Below are positions 10,138 to 18,584 of a stretch of DNA of 27,796 bases, piece by piece. The translations under genes were made by a program, and so were the position numbers. Origin of the DNA: Gnetum montanum (Eukaryota; Streptophyta; Gnetopsida; Gnetales; Gnetaceae). Position 1 is the first letter of the stretch; each line of letters opens with the position of its first letter. The DNA is taken from positions 3,494 to 31,289 of the forward strand of contig MNCI01026651.1 in the NCBI GenBank assembly GCA_015680685.1. Reading direction: 5' to 3'. The notes beneath the pieces are model-generated. The model had not been told where the DNA came from. It worked only from the letters and a program-made list of their open reading frames with translations, and ran no database searches.

Positions 10138-10665
10138 TTACTTAGCCCGCTTACGGATTGCGTCTTTCTGTGCACGTGTCAATGCAGACGGTAGCTCGCC
10201 CTGTAAAAGGTAAGTCTTAATGTCGTTGTACCATTCAGGCGTGCTTTCCTCGAGGAGAGAGGAGATTTGCGTCGTCTGAATGATAGGATCTGTGCAGTCT
10301 GTAATCAATGCGGGGCAGGTGTCAAAAAGATGTGTAGGCACGTTCAAAGCCAATGTTGCAAGTGCGTCGGCCAATGTGTTATCTGTGCGTGGCACATGCT
10401 GGGCATCGATGGTCGCGAATCGTCTCAGGAGATCTTTAGCCGTATCGCAGTAGGGCTGCAAATGTACAGCCTTGCAGGCGTAGACTCCNAAGGTCAAGCG
10501 ATAAGCGTGTAGACGCACGTCCTCAGGTGATAGCGTAATAATAGTGGCAGCACTGCCACCTCTAGTGGTTGAAGCGCCGTCAAAGTACAACGTTGCTTCG
10601 GGGCCTATCGAGACAGGGCTTAAACTATGTACATGTTCGTCAGGGAACTCTGGCTCTATAGTTGC
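10138..10665 (-). pseudogene. Archaeal-type RNase H (aRNH) of the inner element, internally deleted
   Basis: The second RNase H, diagnostic of the Tat lineage, starts LYFDGASTTRGGSAATI and ends HVPRTDNTLADALATLAL. In the family the region between these holds the TNNxAEYEAL helix and the GDS motif with catalytic Glu and Asp. Here, just after YRLT, the frame jumps to VYACKAVHLQPYCDTAKDLL, so roughly 60-80 residues are missing. An N at 10489 marks the very junction, suggesting either an assembly collapse or a real deletion. It shares the frame of RT and integrase; the TAG at 10666-10668 and TAA at 10138-10140 flank it. Confidence 0.85.
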
Positions 10666-12347
10666 CTAATTGTTAATTGGTGAAGTTATTAACTGGTCAG
10701 CTATCATGTGGCCTTTCGTAGATGATTGGCCAACGTAGTGCAGATCGAATTCTGCTGTGATAGCCTTCCGGCGCGCTATTTTACTACTCTCGTATAAGCT
10801 ATGCGTAATGGCCCTAAGAATGTTGTTTTTACAGATGACATTGACTTTGCTATGGAAAAGATAATGTCTACATTTATTAAGCGTAAAAACTAATGCTAGG
10901 AAATTATGCTCAATGTCGTTGTACCTCGTTTCGTACCTACATAGAGCGTGACTCAAGTAGTAGATGGGCACTTCCGACCCATCATCCCTCCTTTGACAAA
11001 GTAATGCTGCTAACACTACATCCGAAGTCGCGAGGTAAATGTAAAATGGAAAATCCCTTTGTGGTGGGAAAACTATCGGTAAATGTTGCAGTTCTTGTTT
11101 TAAGCTGTCAAACGCACACTGGTAATCGTCGGTCCATTCGAAATTAGCCCCCTTTTTCAGCAAGTGTTGCATATGGTGTAGCTTATTGGTTAATCTCGAG
11201 ATGAACCGTTGTATGAATTGTAAGCGTCCCTGTAACCCGTGTAATTGCTTAAGGTCTGTAGGAGGCGTTAACTCGACAATGGCCTTGACCTTATCAGGGT
11301 CAACTCGTATGCCAGTTTCCGACATCACAAACCCCAGCATGCATCCGGTTTTGACTCCGAATACGCACTTCTTTGGGTTAAGCCGGAGCTCGTATTTGGA
11401 GCATCTTTTAAGGACTAACTCCAGGTCTCCTGAATGATCCTCAGACTTTAAAGACTTAACTACTATATCATCTACGTAGTCATTCAGTCTTCCTAGGAGA
11501 TAATCACTAAAGATGTAAGTCATGGCTCGCTGATACGTTACTCTGGCGTTCTTTAGACTGAAAGGCATCATAGTGTAATAGAAGGTGCCCCAGGGCGTCA
11601 TGAATGTCATGGTTAGTTGATGCTCTAGATTGATGCAGATCTGGTTATAGCCTGAAAAGTCATCCATGAAGGATAGCAATGCATGCCCAGCTGTTGTATC
11701 GACTAGCTTGTCGATACTCGGTAGCGGGAAGTTGTCCTTGATTGTGGCCTTATTCAAATCCCGGAAGTCGATGCAGATGCGTATGCTTCTACTCTTCTTT
11801 ATACGACTACAATGTTAGACACCCAATCTGAGTAATCGACTGCACGGATGAAACCAGCTTGATACAGTTTAGTGATTTCATCATGCACGGCTAGCGCGAT
11901 CTCTGGCTTGATTTTGCGTGCCTTTTGTCTAACTGCTTTAATCTACGGGTCTAAGATGATGTTATGTTGGATTAGCCTGGGATCTAATCCAGGAATATCC
12001 TCGTATGACCATGCGAAGATGGTAATGTTGTCTTATAGGACCTGTCTTATGGCATCATGCATTTTCTTGTCTAACAAAGAACTGACTTTAAGTGTTTTAG
12101 CTTCACCCTTATGCGTAACGATAGGAACCTCACTGAGGGGGTCTTCAGTTATGTCCCTAGCCTCCAGGTCTAGCGTGCGCATTGACTGTTCTGGCCATTC
12201 TGGGGACGTCTCCGATGCAGCTATGGTTAGGCCTTCTAAAGGGGGGTTAGCGTCTACTTGCGCGGAGTCAAACTGGCTACTTACCTTCCCGTATGGGCCC
12301 GTCAAAGTTAGGGGTGCTGAAACTGTTGCATCCATTTGCGCTCTGTC
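10666..12347 (-). pseudogene. Inner element reverse transcriptase and RNase H
   Basis: The pol part resumes after the proposed intron at about 12347. An N-terminal linker is followed by FAWSYEDIPGLDPRLIQ near 12000, a signature of Tat-lineage RT, and AGFIRAVDYSDWVSNIVVV near 11830. A one-base frameshift near 11810 separates this from RICIDFRDLNKATIKDNFPL. Then come SFMDDFSGYNQI, MPFSLKNARVTYQRAM, the catalytic YVDD at 11467-11478, and a GRLQFIQRFISRL connection. The RNase H keeps YYLSHALCRYETRYNDIEH and RHYLFHSKVNVI. In-frame stops occur near 12035 (TAA), 11945 (TAG) and 10666 (TAG). Catalytic RT residues are intact, so decay is recent compared with the outer element. Confidence 0.92.
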
Positions 12348-12762
12348 CTGCAAAACCGCCAAGTGCGTAAATGATTAGGAGACAAGTGACGTGATGTCGC
12401 CGAACGTGGAAGGCTAACTGAATTTTGAATATTATAGACAGGCTGTAATCAATGTAACCCGATTACGAGGCGATAAGATGTGGTAGTTTAACGTCATTTT
12501 GGACAGGGACGCATGCGATATCAGCCGCATTAATATCCGGATTTTCGGATTCCATTTTGAGAAAGTCCCGCTGAAATCGGATATCAAGTCGGTGATCCTC
12601 ACGTATAAGTAAGTAGTTTTTTGATGAGGATAGGTTGTTGGCTCTTTGAGAATTCAAATTCATGACTGTCGCTGAGAGAAGGAAGAACAGAGAGTTAGAG
12701 CGTGTAATCTTGCAAAGATTTGCAAGTGTTAAGCTGTGAAAAAAAATTCTGAAGTCGTTGCA

Positions 12763-12881
12763 ATGGCACCGAAGATCAAGAAGAAAAACACAAAACTGGC
12801 CAAAATCGATGAAATGCAAGCAACTTTGAATCGCGTTTCGCAGGCGCTGGTCGATGTTCGCGACCCTACGCCATTGAACCA
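12763..12881 (+). pseudogene. Antisense gene exon 1: lysine-rich N-terminus
   Basis: The ATG at 12763 opens MAPKIKKKNTKLAKIDEMQ, a strongly basic start that could act as a nuclear signal, followed by a short helix-like stretch ending in DPTPLN. It ends in phase 2 at a GTTAGT donor; the acceptor TTTTCTATACAG ends at 13155. A TATA-like TATAAGTA lies about 155 bases upstream at 12604. Function unknown. Confidence 0.6.
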
Positions 12882-13155
12882 GTTAGTCATTTCTTACATG
12901 CTTATGTTTATTTTGATATCTACTTTCGTGGTATATTTTTGTTTGCATGAATGTGGATTTCGAATTGTGGACCTCGGGTTAATACGAGGGTTTGATGGGG
13001 TTGCGTCTACCGCCGTTGTCAGGGACGAATCTTGCGTTATTGCAAGGGTTTGGGAGATTTTGGCTTGGATAGCTGAGTGTGGTTTATGAGTTTTCTATGT
13101 TAGTCATGCAAATGTAAATGTAGGTGTTAATGTACGCATTGGGTTTTCTATACAG

Positions 13156-13996
13156 CGTTGCGCTAAAGCCCATCCTAATTGTGCTGGATATTGTCGGGGT
13201 CCTGTGTTGTATAAACCCCATCGTCCCTAATGTCCCTCCCCCGCACACGCGGTTGCAAGGGAAGGCCATATGGTTTCGACAGGGTGCGCTGGAGTTTCTG
13301 CAGTTCTTGCTGTGCAACTTCAGCATCATTATGTGGTCTGACCTGTCTGGCAATGTCGCCGGTGCTCTTTTAGAGCACCTACTGGCGGATTCTGCGCAAG
13401 GGATTCTGGCCTTTTTGACGGACGGAGCCATCGATATAGGCCGTCCCGAGGACCGAGAGCTAAGTGCCCGGGGTTTAAGGAGCTTGAATTGGATCTGGGA
13501 GATGGATCGATTCAGCTGTTACCATGCATATAACATGCTGTTCGTGGCTCGCCATGTCTCGACCTATTTCCAGAACCCACAAGGCACGGTGTACTACACA
13601 GGCGGGTAAGTGAATCTTGTTAACTGTCTATGTTTCTGTTTTGTTTTATGTCTGTTGTCGGTGTGAAATATAAGAGACATCCATGCACAAAATGTAAAAC
13701 AAGCTCATGTTGTATGGTACAGGTCCTTTATTTAGGACAACAGGTTAGTTGGAGATGGGGATGTGTTATCGTGGGCCGAAACGGCGATAATGGCATTTAC
13801 TGCAACTAGTAACGTGCGTGCTGGTGTTATAGAGTAGATCGGATTTGACATGCGTGAGTACCCCACCCATTACGCTAGGGCTTTTGAGAATTGCCAACGA
13901 CTCGGGTGGCTGCACGATGACTGGCTTTAGATCCGCCCCTTACCGTCGAGGACGTGTACAGGGAACTCTCGCCATTTCCCCTACCATTTGGCCTCG
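13156..13996 (+). pseudogene. Antisense gene exons 2-3: FCP1-like (HAD family) phosphatase domain, catalytic residues lost
   Basis: Exon 2 begins with ALKPILIVLDIVGVLC, matching the first motif of FCP1/NLI-interacting-factor phosphatases (hydrophobic strand then DxDGT/DLNGxL); here the second Asp is Val. Then FRQGALEFLQFLLCNFSIIM and WSDLSGNVAGALLEHLL fit the RPGVxEFLxF...F.xxxWSS...NV motif. Exon 3 carries the end of the domain: NMLFVARHVSTYFQNPQG aligns with NTLLIDDxPYKxxxNPxN, with the conserved Asp pair replaced by Ala-Arg. GDGDVLSWAETAIMAF aligns with the closing GGDLxxYLExLA helix. The family dephosphorylates Ser in partners such as the RNA polymerase II tail; this copy would be inactive even without its three TAG stops (13733, 13835, 13928). 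Assignment is by motif reading only. Confidence 0.55.
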
Positions 13997-14094
13997 GTAA
14001 GGCTATTGTGTAGTTAGTTATTGCGTAATATAATTGTAAATTGTGGACATTACGTAATAGTGTTTTGGTTTAATTTGCGTTTCATGTTGTGCAG

Positions 14095-15439
14095 TTAGGG
14101 AATCTCAGGAGATTACCCTTACAATTTCCGGCCGCAAGGCGAACGCTATCCTTTTTCGCTACGGCGACATCAAGGATGCACAGTGCTAGCTCAGCCACTC
14201 GGCGGCCCCAGTCACGGTGACCTCCAAGATCCGAGTAGCAGGGCCAATGCACCTATTTTTGGCTGCGACTCCTGATGTCCCCGCTAGTGAAATGCTGACC
14301 CTGGTTAACTGCTTCAACGAAAAGGCTGAGCGTTTCTAGACACGCGTACATAACATGCGTGTAAGCTTTAACATCGACGCTCAACTCTTCGTGGACCTCT
14401 TTGGCATCCCCTCAGACAGCCCTCCCATAAGTGAGAAGGTGAAGAGGAGCATTGCCTTCCAGAATTGGCTGAAGGAGTGGGTGAGGATCCCGAAGGAAAC
14501 CAAAGCCCTGCGACAAATTCGAGATGGGTGCTGCCAAGACGCTTTATCCCCTCTTCCGGGCTTGGGCTTTTCCTAAAACTCTCTCGCAGGGGAAGTTCTT
14601 TTCTGTAGAATAGACCCGTATTATGCGAGAGGTTCTGGAGGAGGGGACCCAGTTCAATTGGGCAAGCTATTTTTCCAAGGGACTGCGTAATGAGATGATC
14701 AAGCTTCACTAGAAGCTTGAGTCCCGTTTCAACGTACATTACGCCTTCTTCATAGCTTGTCTCCAGCGGTTTGCTGAGTTTCTGGTCATCCAAAGGAATG
14801 GGGTCTGGGTACAGCAAGACCGAGACCAGCTGTCCAGACCTTGGATTGCCCACATCCTCAGCACTACCCGTGGGCAGGATCCACCGAAAGGGATCGGGGA
14901 GTCGTTGTCTATAACGACCAAGGGTCTGGCGGCACCCCAAGTGCGAGGCCTCGACAGTGTAGGCGGGATAATGCCTGCTTACATCGGTGACGCCTCGCGA
15001 GGGAAACGCCTGGCGGAAGAAATTGTAGAACCTACATCTCGGCGTAAGAGGCTCCATATGGACGAGGCCCCTGAGGGTGACGCAGGCCGAACTGTGGCGG
15101 TCAAAGTTCAGCAGAGTAAGCCTTCGCTTGGTAAGCGTGCAGAAATTGTATTACGCAGTGTTTTGTTTAGATGTTTTGTAATGATATACCAAGGTGCTAT
15201 GACAGGACCAATAAAAATTACGGAAGAACTAACCCCTGAGACGGGGGCAGTAACACTAAGTCGTAGGGAGAGGGCCTCGATTTTGGAAGAAGAGGCCCCA
15301 ATTGTTAGCGTGAGCCACGTACAGGCTCTGGTGCGTGAGGAGGCCCCAGCTACTGGAACTAGCGACGCACAGGCTCAAGTGCATGAAAGGGAAAGGGTGA
15401 CTGAAGATGTCGGTGAAGTCGCCACTGTCACCGGTAGAG
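14095..15439 (+). pseudogene. Antisense gene exon 4: region of unknown family
   Basis: The frame begins RESQEITLTISGRKANAILF, continues through NMRVSFNIDAQLFVDLFGIP, shifts frame near 14520 at MGAAKTLYPLFRAWAFPKTL, and reaches EEGTQFNWASYFSKGL. The layout loosely recalls the putative plant transposon or mobile-domain proteins common in plant genomes, but I cannot assign it. After 14905 it becomes charged and low-complexity (TSRRKRLHMDE, a possible nuclear signal) with a short peptide repeat (EEAP...VQALVR, then EEAP...AQAQVH). In-frame TAG at 14187, 14337, 14611 and 14710. The AT-rich stretch 15131-15205, with a TTACGC motif, is probably another intron whose length keeps frame. Confidence 0.55.
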
Positions 15440-15509
15440 GTAATGAATGTGTTAGCGAGTTTGAAAGATTTTATAAATAGATGAAGGGTCTGACAAAATT
15501 ACGCTACAG

Positions 15510-16895
15510 GAGAAGAGGACGCATCCACGTCTGTCGCTGTGAACAGAGCTTGGAGAGACTTCCCTGACAAATTTGCCTTCATGGAAGGCATTGTCAGCGA
15601 CATGATCGAGTGCCTGGAGCGCATCGAACCTGGGGCTGGTACGTTATGGTCATAATAAGTCTGTGGTATTACTTAGCGGTAATGTGTCATCAGCATTTGA
15701 TGATTGTTTCTGTTAGGAGCTTGCCTACGATGGGATCCCATGGAGCCCATTGATCTGGACATAGTGGAGCCACCATCCAATGAAGCAGCCATGCCACGTC
15801 ACATTTATGAAGAATTGTGTAAATGTGCGTTACGCTCGACACGCTCCTTATGGGAAAGTATGGGCGTAAATGAGAATTTATGGAAAAGCTTGCAGAAGTT
15901 AGAGTAGAGGGTTGAGTCTTTGACCAAAGAGGTCAGAGACTTAAAATCACTGTGCAACTTCCTACAGGCATGAGCGACAGGGGATGAGGACTGGCGTACC
16001 ACTGTTGTCGACCACTCCCGGTATTGGACAGCCATCAAAAACAGTGTATAGACCAGTCGGGTGTTAGTCGAACAGCGGATGCAGATAGAACTCCTAGCCC
16101 AGAAAAGCTGGGACTGGAGGGATTATTGTGCAAGCGTGCACGAGTGGGGGCAGAAGGAGAAGGACCACAAGCACTTGTACAACCGGGAAAGTATAGCTTA
16201 TCGGAAACTCTACCGTGATCTTGCCGTCAGGGCCCGATCCTTGGAAGTCTTCCTGGACATCATCGGAGCTTCTGAAGCTTTCAAGAAGTTCAAGGAGCAG
16301 GTGACTGTAAGTGCGTCCCCCGAAAGGGCAATGACTCTCCCTGGGGGTCAGGCTTCAATCCCTACTTTCTTCCCGGACCCATCCTGCTGGAGCAGCGTGG
16401 AGAAAGGGAAAGTGAAGGTCGGAGCTGCCTGGGGAGAGGATGTATGGCCGGATCTAATGGAGGAAGAGATCATGGAGCGCCTGTGGGCTGGCCTGGACAA
16501 GCTTCCCTTCGTTGCGGAAGTAGGGCCGTCACAGGTGAGTTTACGCGCTACTTAGTTTGCATTTCTAATTATGATGTTAGGTCTTAGGTAGCTAATGTGC
16601 TTACTGTGTTCAGGTACTAGCTGAGGATAGGGAAGACGAACAAGCTGAGGAGTTAGCAGAGGGAGCGGCCGAAGCAAAAGAAGAAGTGGAGGAAGAAGCT
16701 GAAGAAGAGATAGAAGAATGCAACGATGAGGAGCGTCCTTCCATGGAGCCGGCGCCGGAACGAGGACCCCACAAAGAGAACATTCTTCGTGAAAGAATCA
16801 TTCATAGAAACGACGGCCCATTGGAGGACGATCCATTAGCGTTGGATCTGGACTTAAGGGATACCGGTGATAGTGGCAGTAGGGGAAATGCGTAA
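15510..16895 (+). pseudogene. Antisense gene exons 5-7: coiled-coil-like region and acidic tail
   Basis: Exon 5 (15510-15638) reads AWRDFPDKFAFMEGIVSDM; it joins exon 6 in phase at a G/GA split codon. Exon 6 (15717-16534) contains a heptad-like stretch (SLTKEVRDLKSLCNFLQ) and long Glu/Arg/Lys/Gln-rich helical sequence, interrupted by TAG 15905, TGA 15971 and TAG 16049. It ends in phase 0 at CAG/GTGAGT. Exon 7 (16614-16895) is dominated by Glu and Ala (AKEEVEEEAEEEIEECNDEE) and ends LRDTGDSGSRGNA with TAA. The acidic tail is fully open. A role in binding partners is plausible but not shown. Confidence 0.6.
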
Positions 16896-17471
16896 TTATA
16901 ATTTACGCATAGTTTTACTAATGTTGAGTGCAATATCATTTTGCGAATAACTGAAAAGACATGTTATAAAACCTGGTGGATGTGTTAAATGTCAGTTACA
17001 CATTTTTTTTATTCCCTTTTTTGCATTTTTGCATTTAGAGTGTGAGCGTAATTGTTGAAAATTTCGCCTAAGTGATAATGATAGAGCGTAATTGCTAGTT
17101 TAAGGCCATCGCGGGCTGTTACATGATGCCGCGTAACCTAGCGACTAGTTTAGGGCTATTATGGGCCTGCTGCGTAATCAAGCGTAAAGAGGCCTAGTAT
17201 ACAGTTTTGGCAACTATTTTAAGGCCGTTGCGGGCCAAAGCGTAATACAGCAAGCGTAAATGATACTGGTAATGAATTTCGCGTAATTGTACTAAAGTGA
17301 TCAAGAAACGTGAATGCCCTGCGTATGAAAGAGACAACAGTGTGAAGATAAATGACAAGCGTAAGAACTGCAAACAAAGGTAAGGTGGAAATACGTGAAA
17401 TAAAATTGCTAAGTAGTAACCGTGATAACCCGTTAAGAAAAAGATAATGTACATAAAGACCATCGTTCAAC
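16896..17471. repeat. Noncoding stretch packed with GCGTAA hexamers and a short tandem repeat
   Basis: No gene here. GCGTAA occurs about ten times between 16889 and 17360. Three imperfect units of roughly 50-67 bp start near 17097, 17147 and 17214, each opening TAGTTTAAGGCC-like, then GCGGGC-like, then GCGTAA. The same hexamer is frequent in the LTRs. It lies between the end of the antisense gene and the proposed sense splice donor. Confidence 0.75.
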
Positions 17472-18584
17472 CATTGATACGCAATTGTCTTTTGATGGCC
17501 TTTATGTTGAGCGCCACGTAAGGGCGAGGAGACTTATGGTTTGACTCCTCTACGCTGTCATCCGGAAATGGCAGGTCAGCCCAAGCTAGACCGTCATCAT
17601 TGTTGTCAGCTTGTTGAGGGATTTGGAGACAGACCTAGTCATCAGTTGTTTCTATCTCCGAACCCCGCTCTTCTTCAATGTTATTGATGGTCCTGGGGGT
17701 GATTTTGTCACCGCGTATCACAACCTCCCCTCCGACATAGGGGAGATGTATCTCTTGGTGTATCGGTGATGAAACTGCCCTCAGCTGGGCTAACCACGAC
17801 CTCCCCAAGATCAGGTTGAACCCTGGCATCTCCTCGACAACTAAGAAAGTGGCCTCCGTTGGGAATTGATTCCTCGTCACAAACTCAATACACACCGTTC
17901 CCTTAACCTGAACCCGTGCTCCATTGAACGATTTTACGTAGGCCGTCACCGTGGGTGTGATCTGATCGACCAGACCCAACCTATCCACGATGGAATAGGG
18001 AATGACGTTGGTAGCCATGCCATCGTCTACGTGCACTCTCCGGATTCGGTATTGACCGACCCGGATAGTGATAAACATAGGTTCAGTCGTTACCTGACCT
18101 TTCTTAGGATCGCCTTTGATAGACCCGTCGTGGAAGGTCAGCGAGGAAGGCGTAGGTTGCTTAGCTTCGGAAGGAAACATGACAGCATGTATCGCTTCCT
18201 CCTCCGCCGGCAAGCTTTCATCCACCGATATGGATGTCAGCATGCGAACCATAGCCTCGCGGTGTTTTCGAGACGTCATAAGCAAGTCGTAAAGGCTTAG
18301 CGTTGTGTTCTTTTGTTTGAGAGCCTGTTTAACTTGCGTGAATGCGTCGAGGAGGTCCTTCTCTCGGCTAGGTTGTTTTTCCCCTTTGTCCTCTTCCATT
18401 CGGCCCAAGAGACGGATCTCCCAAGGTGGAATGGTGTTAGTCAAAGGGTTGCTCTTTTTCTTGCCAAGAGAAGGTGGTTGTGTTTCTGTACCTTTATCCT
18501 GCCCCTAAGGCGTAGGTGAAGGCACAGAAGCCAGGGGCCTAGGCTTAGGGAAGCCGAGCGTAGAATGGTCTTTTGCTGCGTTAA
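17472..18584 (-). pseudogene. Inner element protease and C-terminal linker
   Basis: In the same frame as gag. A Lys/Glu-rich linker (DLLDAFTQVKQALKQKNTTL) precedes the retroviral-type aspartic protease. Its active-site motif reads VHVDDGMATNVIP at about 18010-18030 where DxGSSxN or DxGSATN is usual, so the Ser after Gly is Met. FLVVEEMPGFNLILGRSWLA supplies the ILGR motif of the second half. The enzyme would cleave the Gag-Pol polyprotein. In-frame TAGs lie at 18505-18507 and 17635-17637. Past the latter the frame stays open about 55 codons (DGLAWADLPFPDDS, then LNIKAIKRQLRI) to the proposed splice donor. Confidence 0.88.

Larger units (their letters stand above)
12763..16895 (+). pseudogene. 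Multi-exon gene relic antisense to the inner element (captured gene candidate)
   Basis: Proposed exons: 12763-12881, 13156-13605, 13723-13996, 14095-15439, 15510-15638, 15717-16534, 16614-16895 (TAA at the end). Introns have GT donors (GTTAGT, GTAAGT, GTAAGG, GTAATG, GTACGT, GTGAGT) and AG acceptors. Codon phase agrees at five of six junctions directly, and at the third-to-fourth exon junction after one frameshift near 13935. A further 63- or 75-bp intron from 15131 is likely. Ten in-frame stops (nine TAG, one TGA) sit where CAG or CGA would be expected; a second frameshift lies near 14520. The predicted product is about 1,100 residues: Lys-rich start, FCP1-like domain, unknown middle, coiled-coil-like region, acidic tail. 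I do not know this gene as a unit. It may be a captured host gene or an antisense gene proper to this retrotransposon family. Confidence 0.7.
12348..17471 (-). other. Proposed pol intron of the inner element (sense strand)
   Basis: Gag-protease stays open on the minus strand to about 17472 apart from stops of the C-to-T type, then ends at TGA within AATGGTTGA. The RT part opens again at about 12347, just after GGCGGTTTTGCAG, a good 3' splice site with a pyrimidine-rich approach. Elements of the Ogre group are known to carry an intron between protease and RT. A donor at AATG/GTTGAA is proposed, but its phase does not fit the best acceptor simply, so the exact junction is unsettled. The whole antisense gene (12763-16895) lies inside it, so splicing would remove it from the sense transcript. 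Confidence 0.5.

Noticed and set aside
11872-12378. Plus-strand frame of 168 codons
   Set aside because: It overlaps the RT N-terminal region with the Tat signature AWSYEDIPGLDPRL on the minus strand and has no domain of its own.
14368-15057. Minus-strand frame of 229 codons within the proposed intron
   Set aside because: It is the complement of exon 4 of the antisense gene. The plus strand has splice sites and phase continuity; the minus frame has no domain and no link to gag-pol.
12463-17471. DNA transposon or Helitron carrying the antisense gene
   Set aside because: I looked for terminal inverted repeats with target duplications and for a clear Helitron-like end around the interval and found none by eye; not excluded, and a search of other copies would decide.
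17866-18300. Plus-strand frame of 144 codons
   Set aside because: It is the shadow of the protease domain, which is clearly coded on the minus strand.
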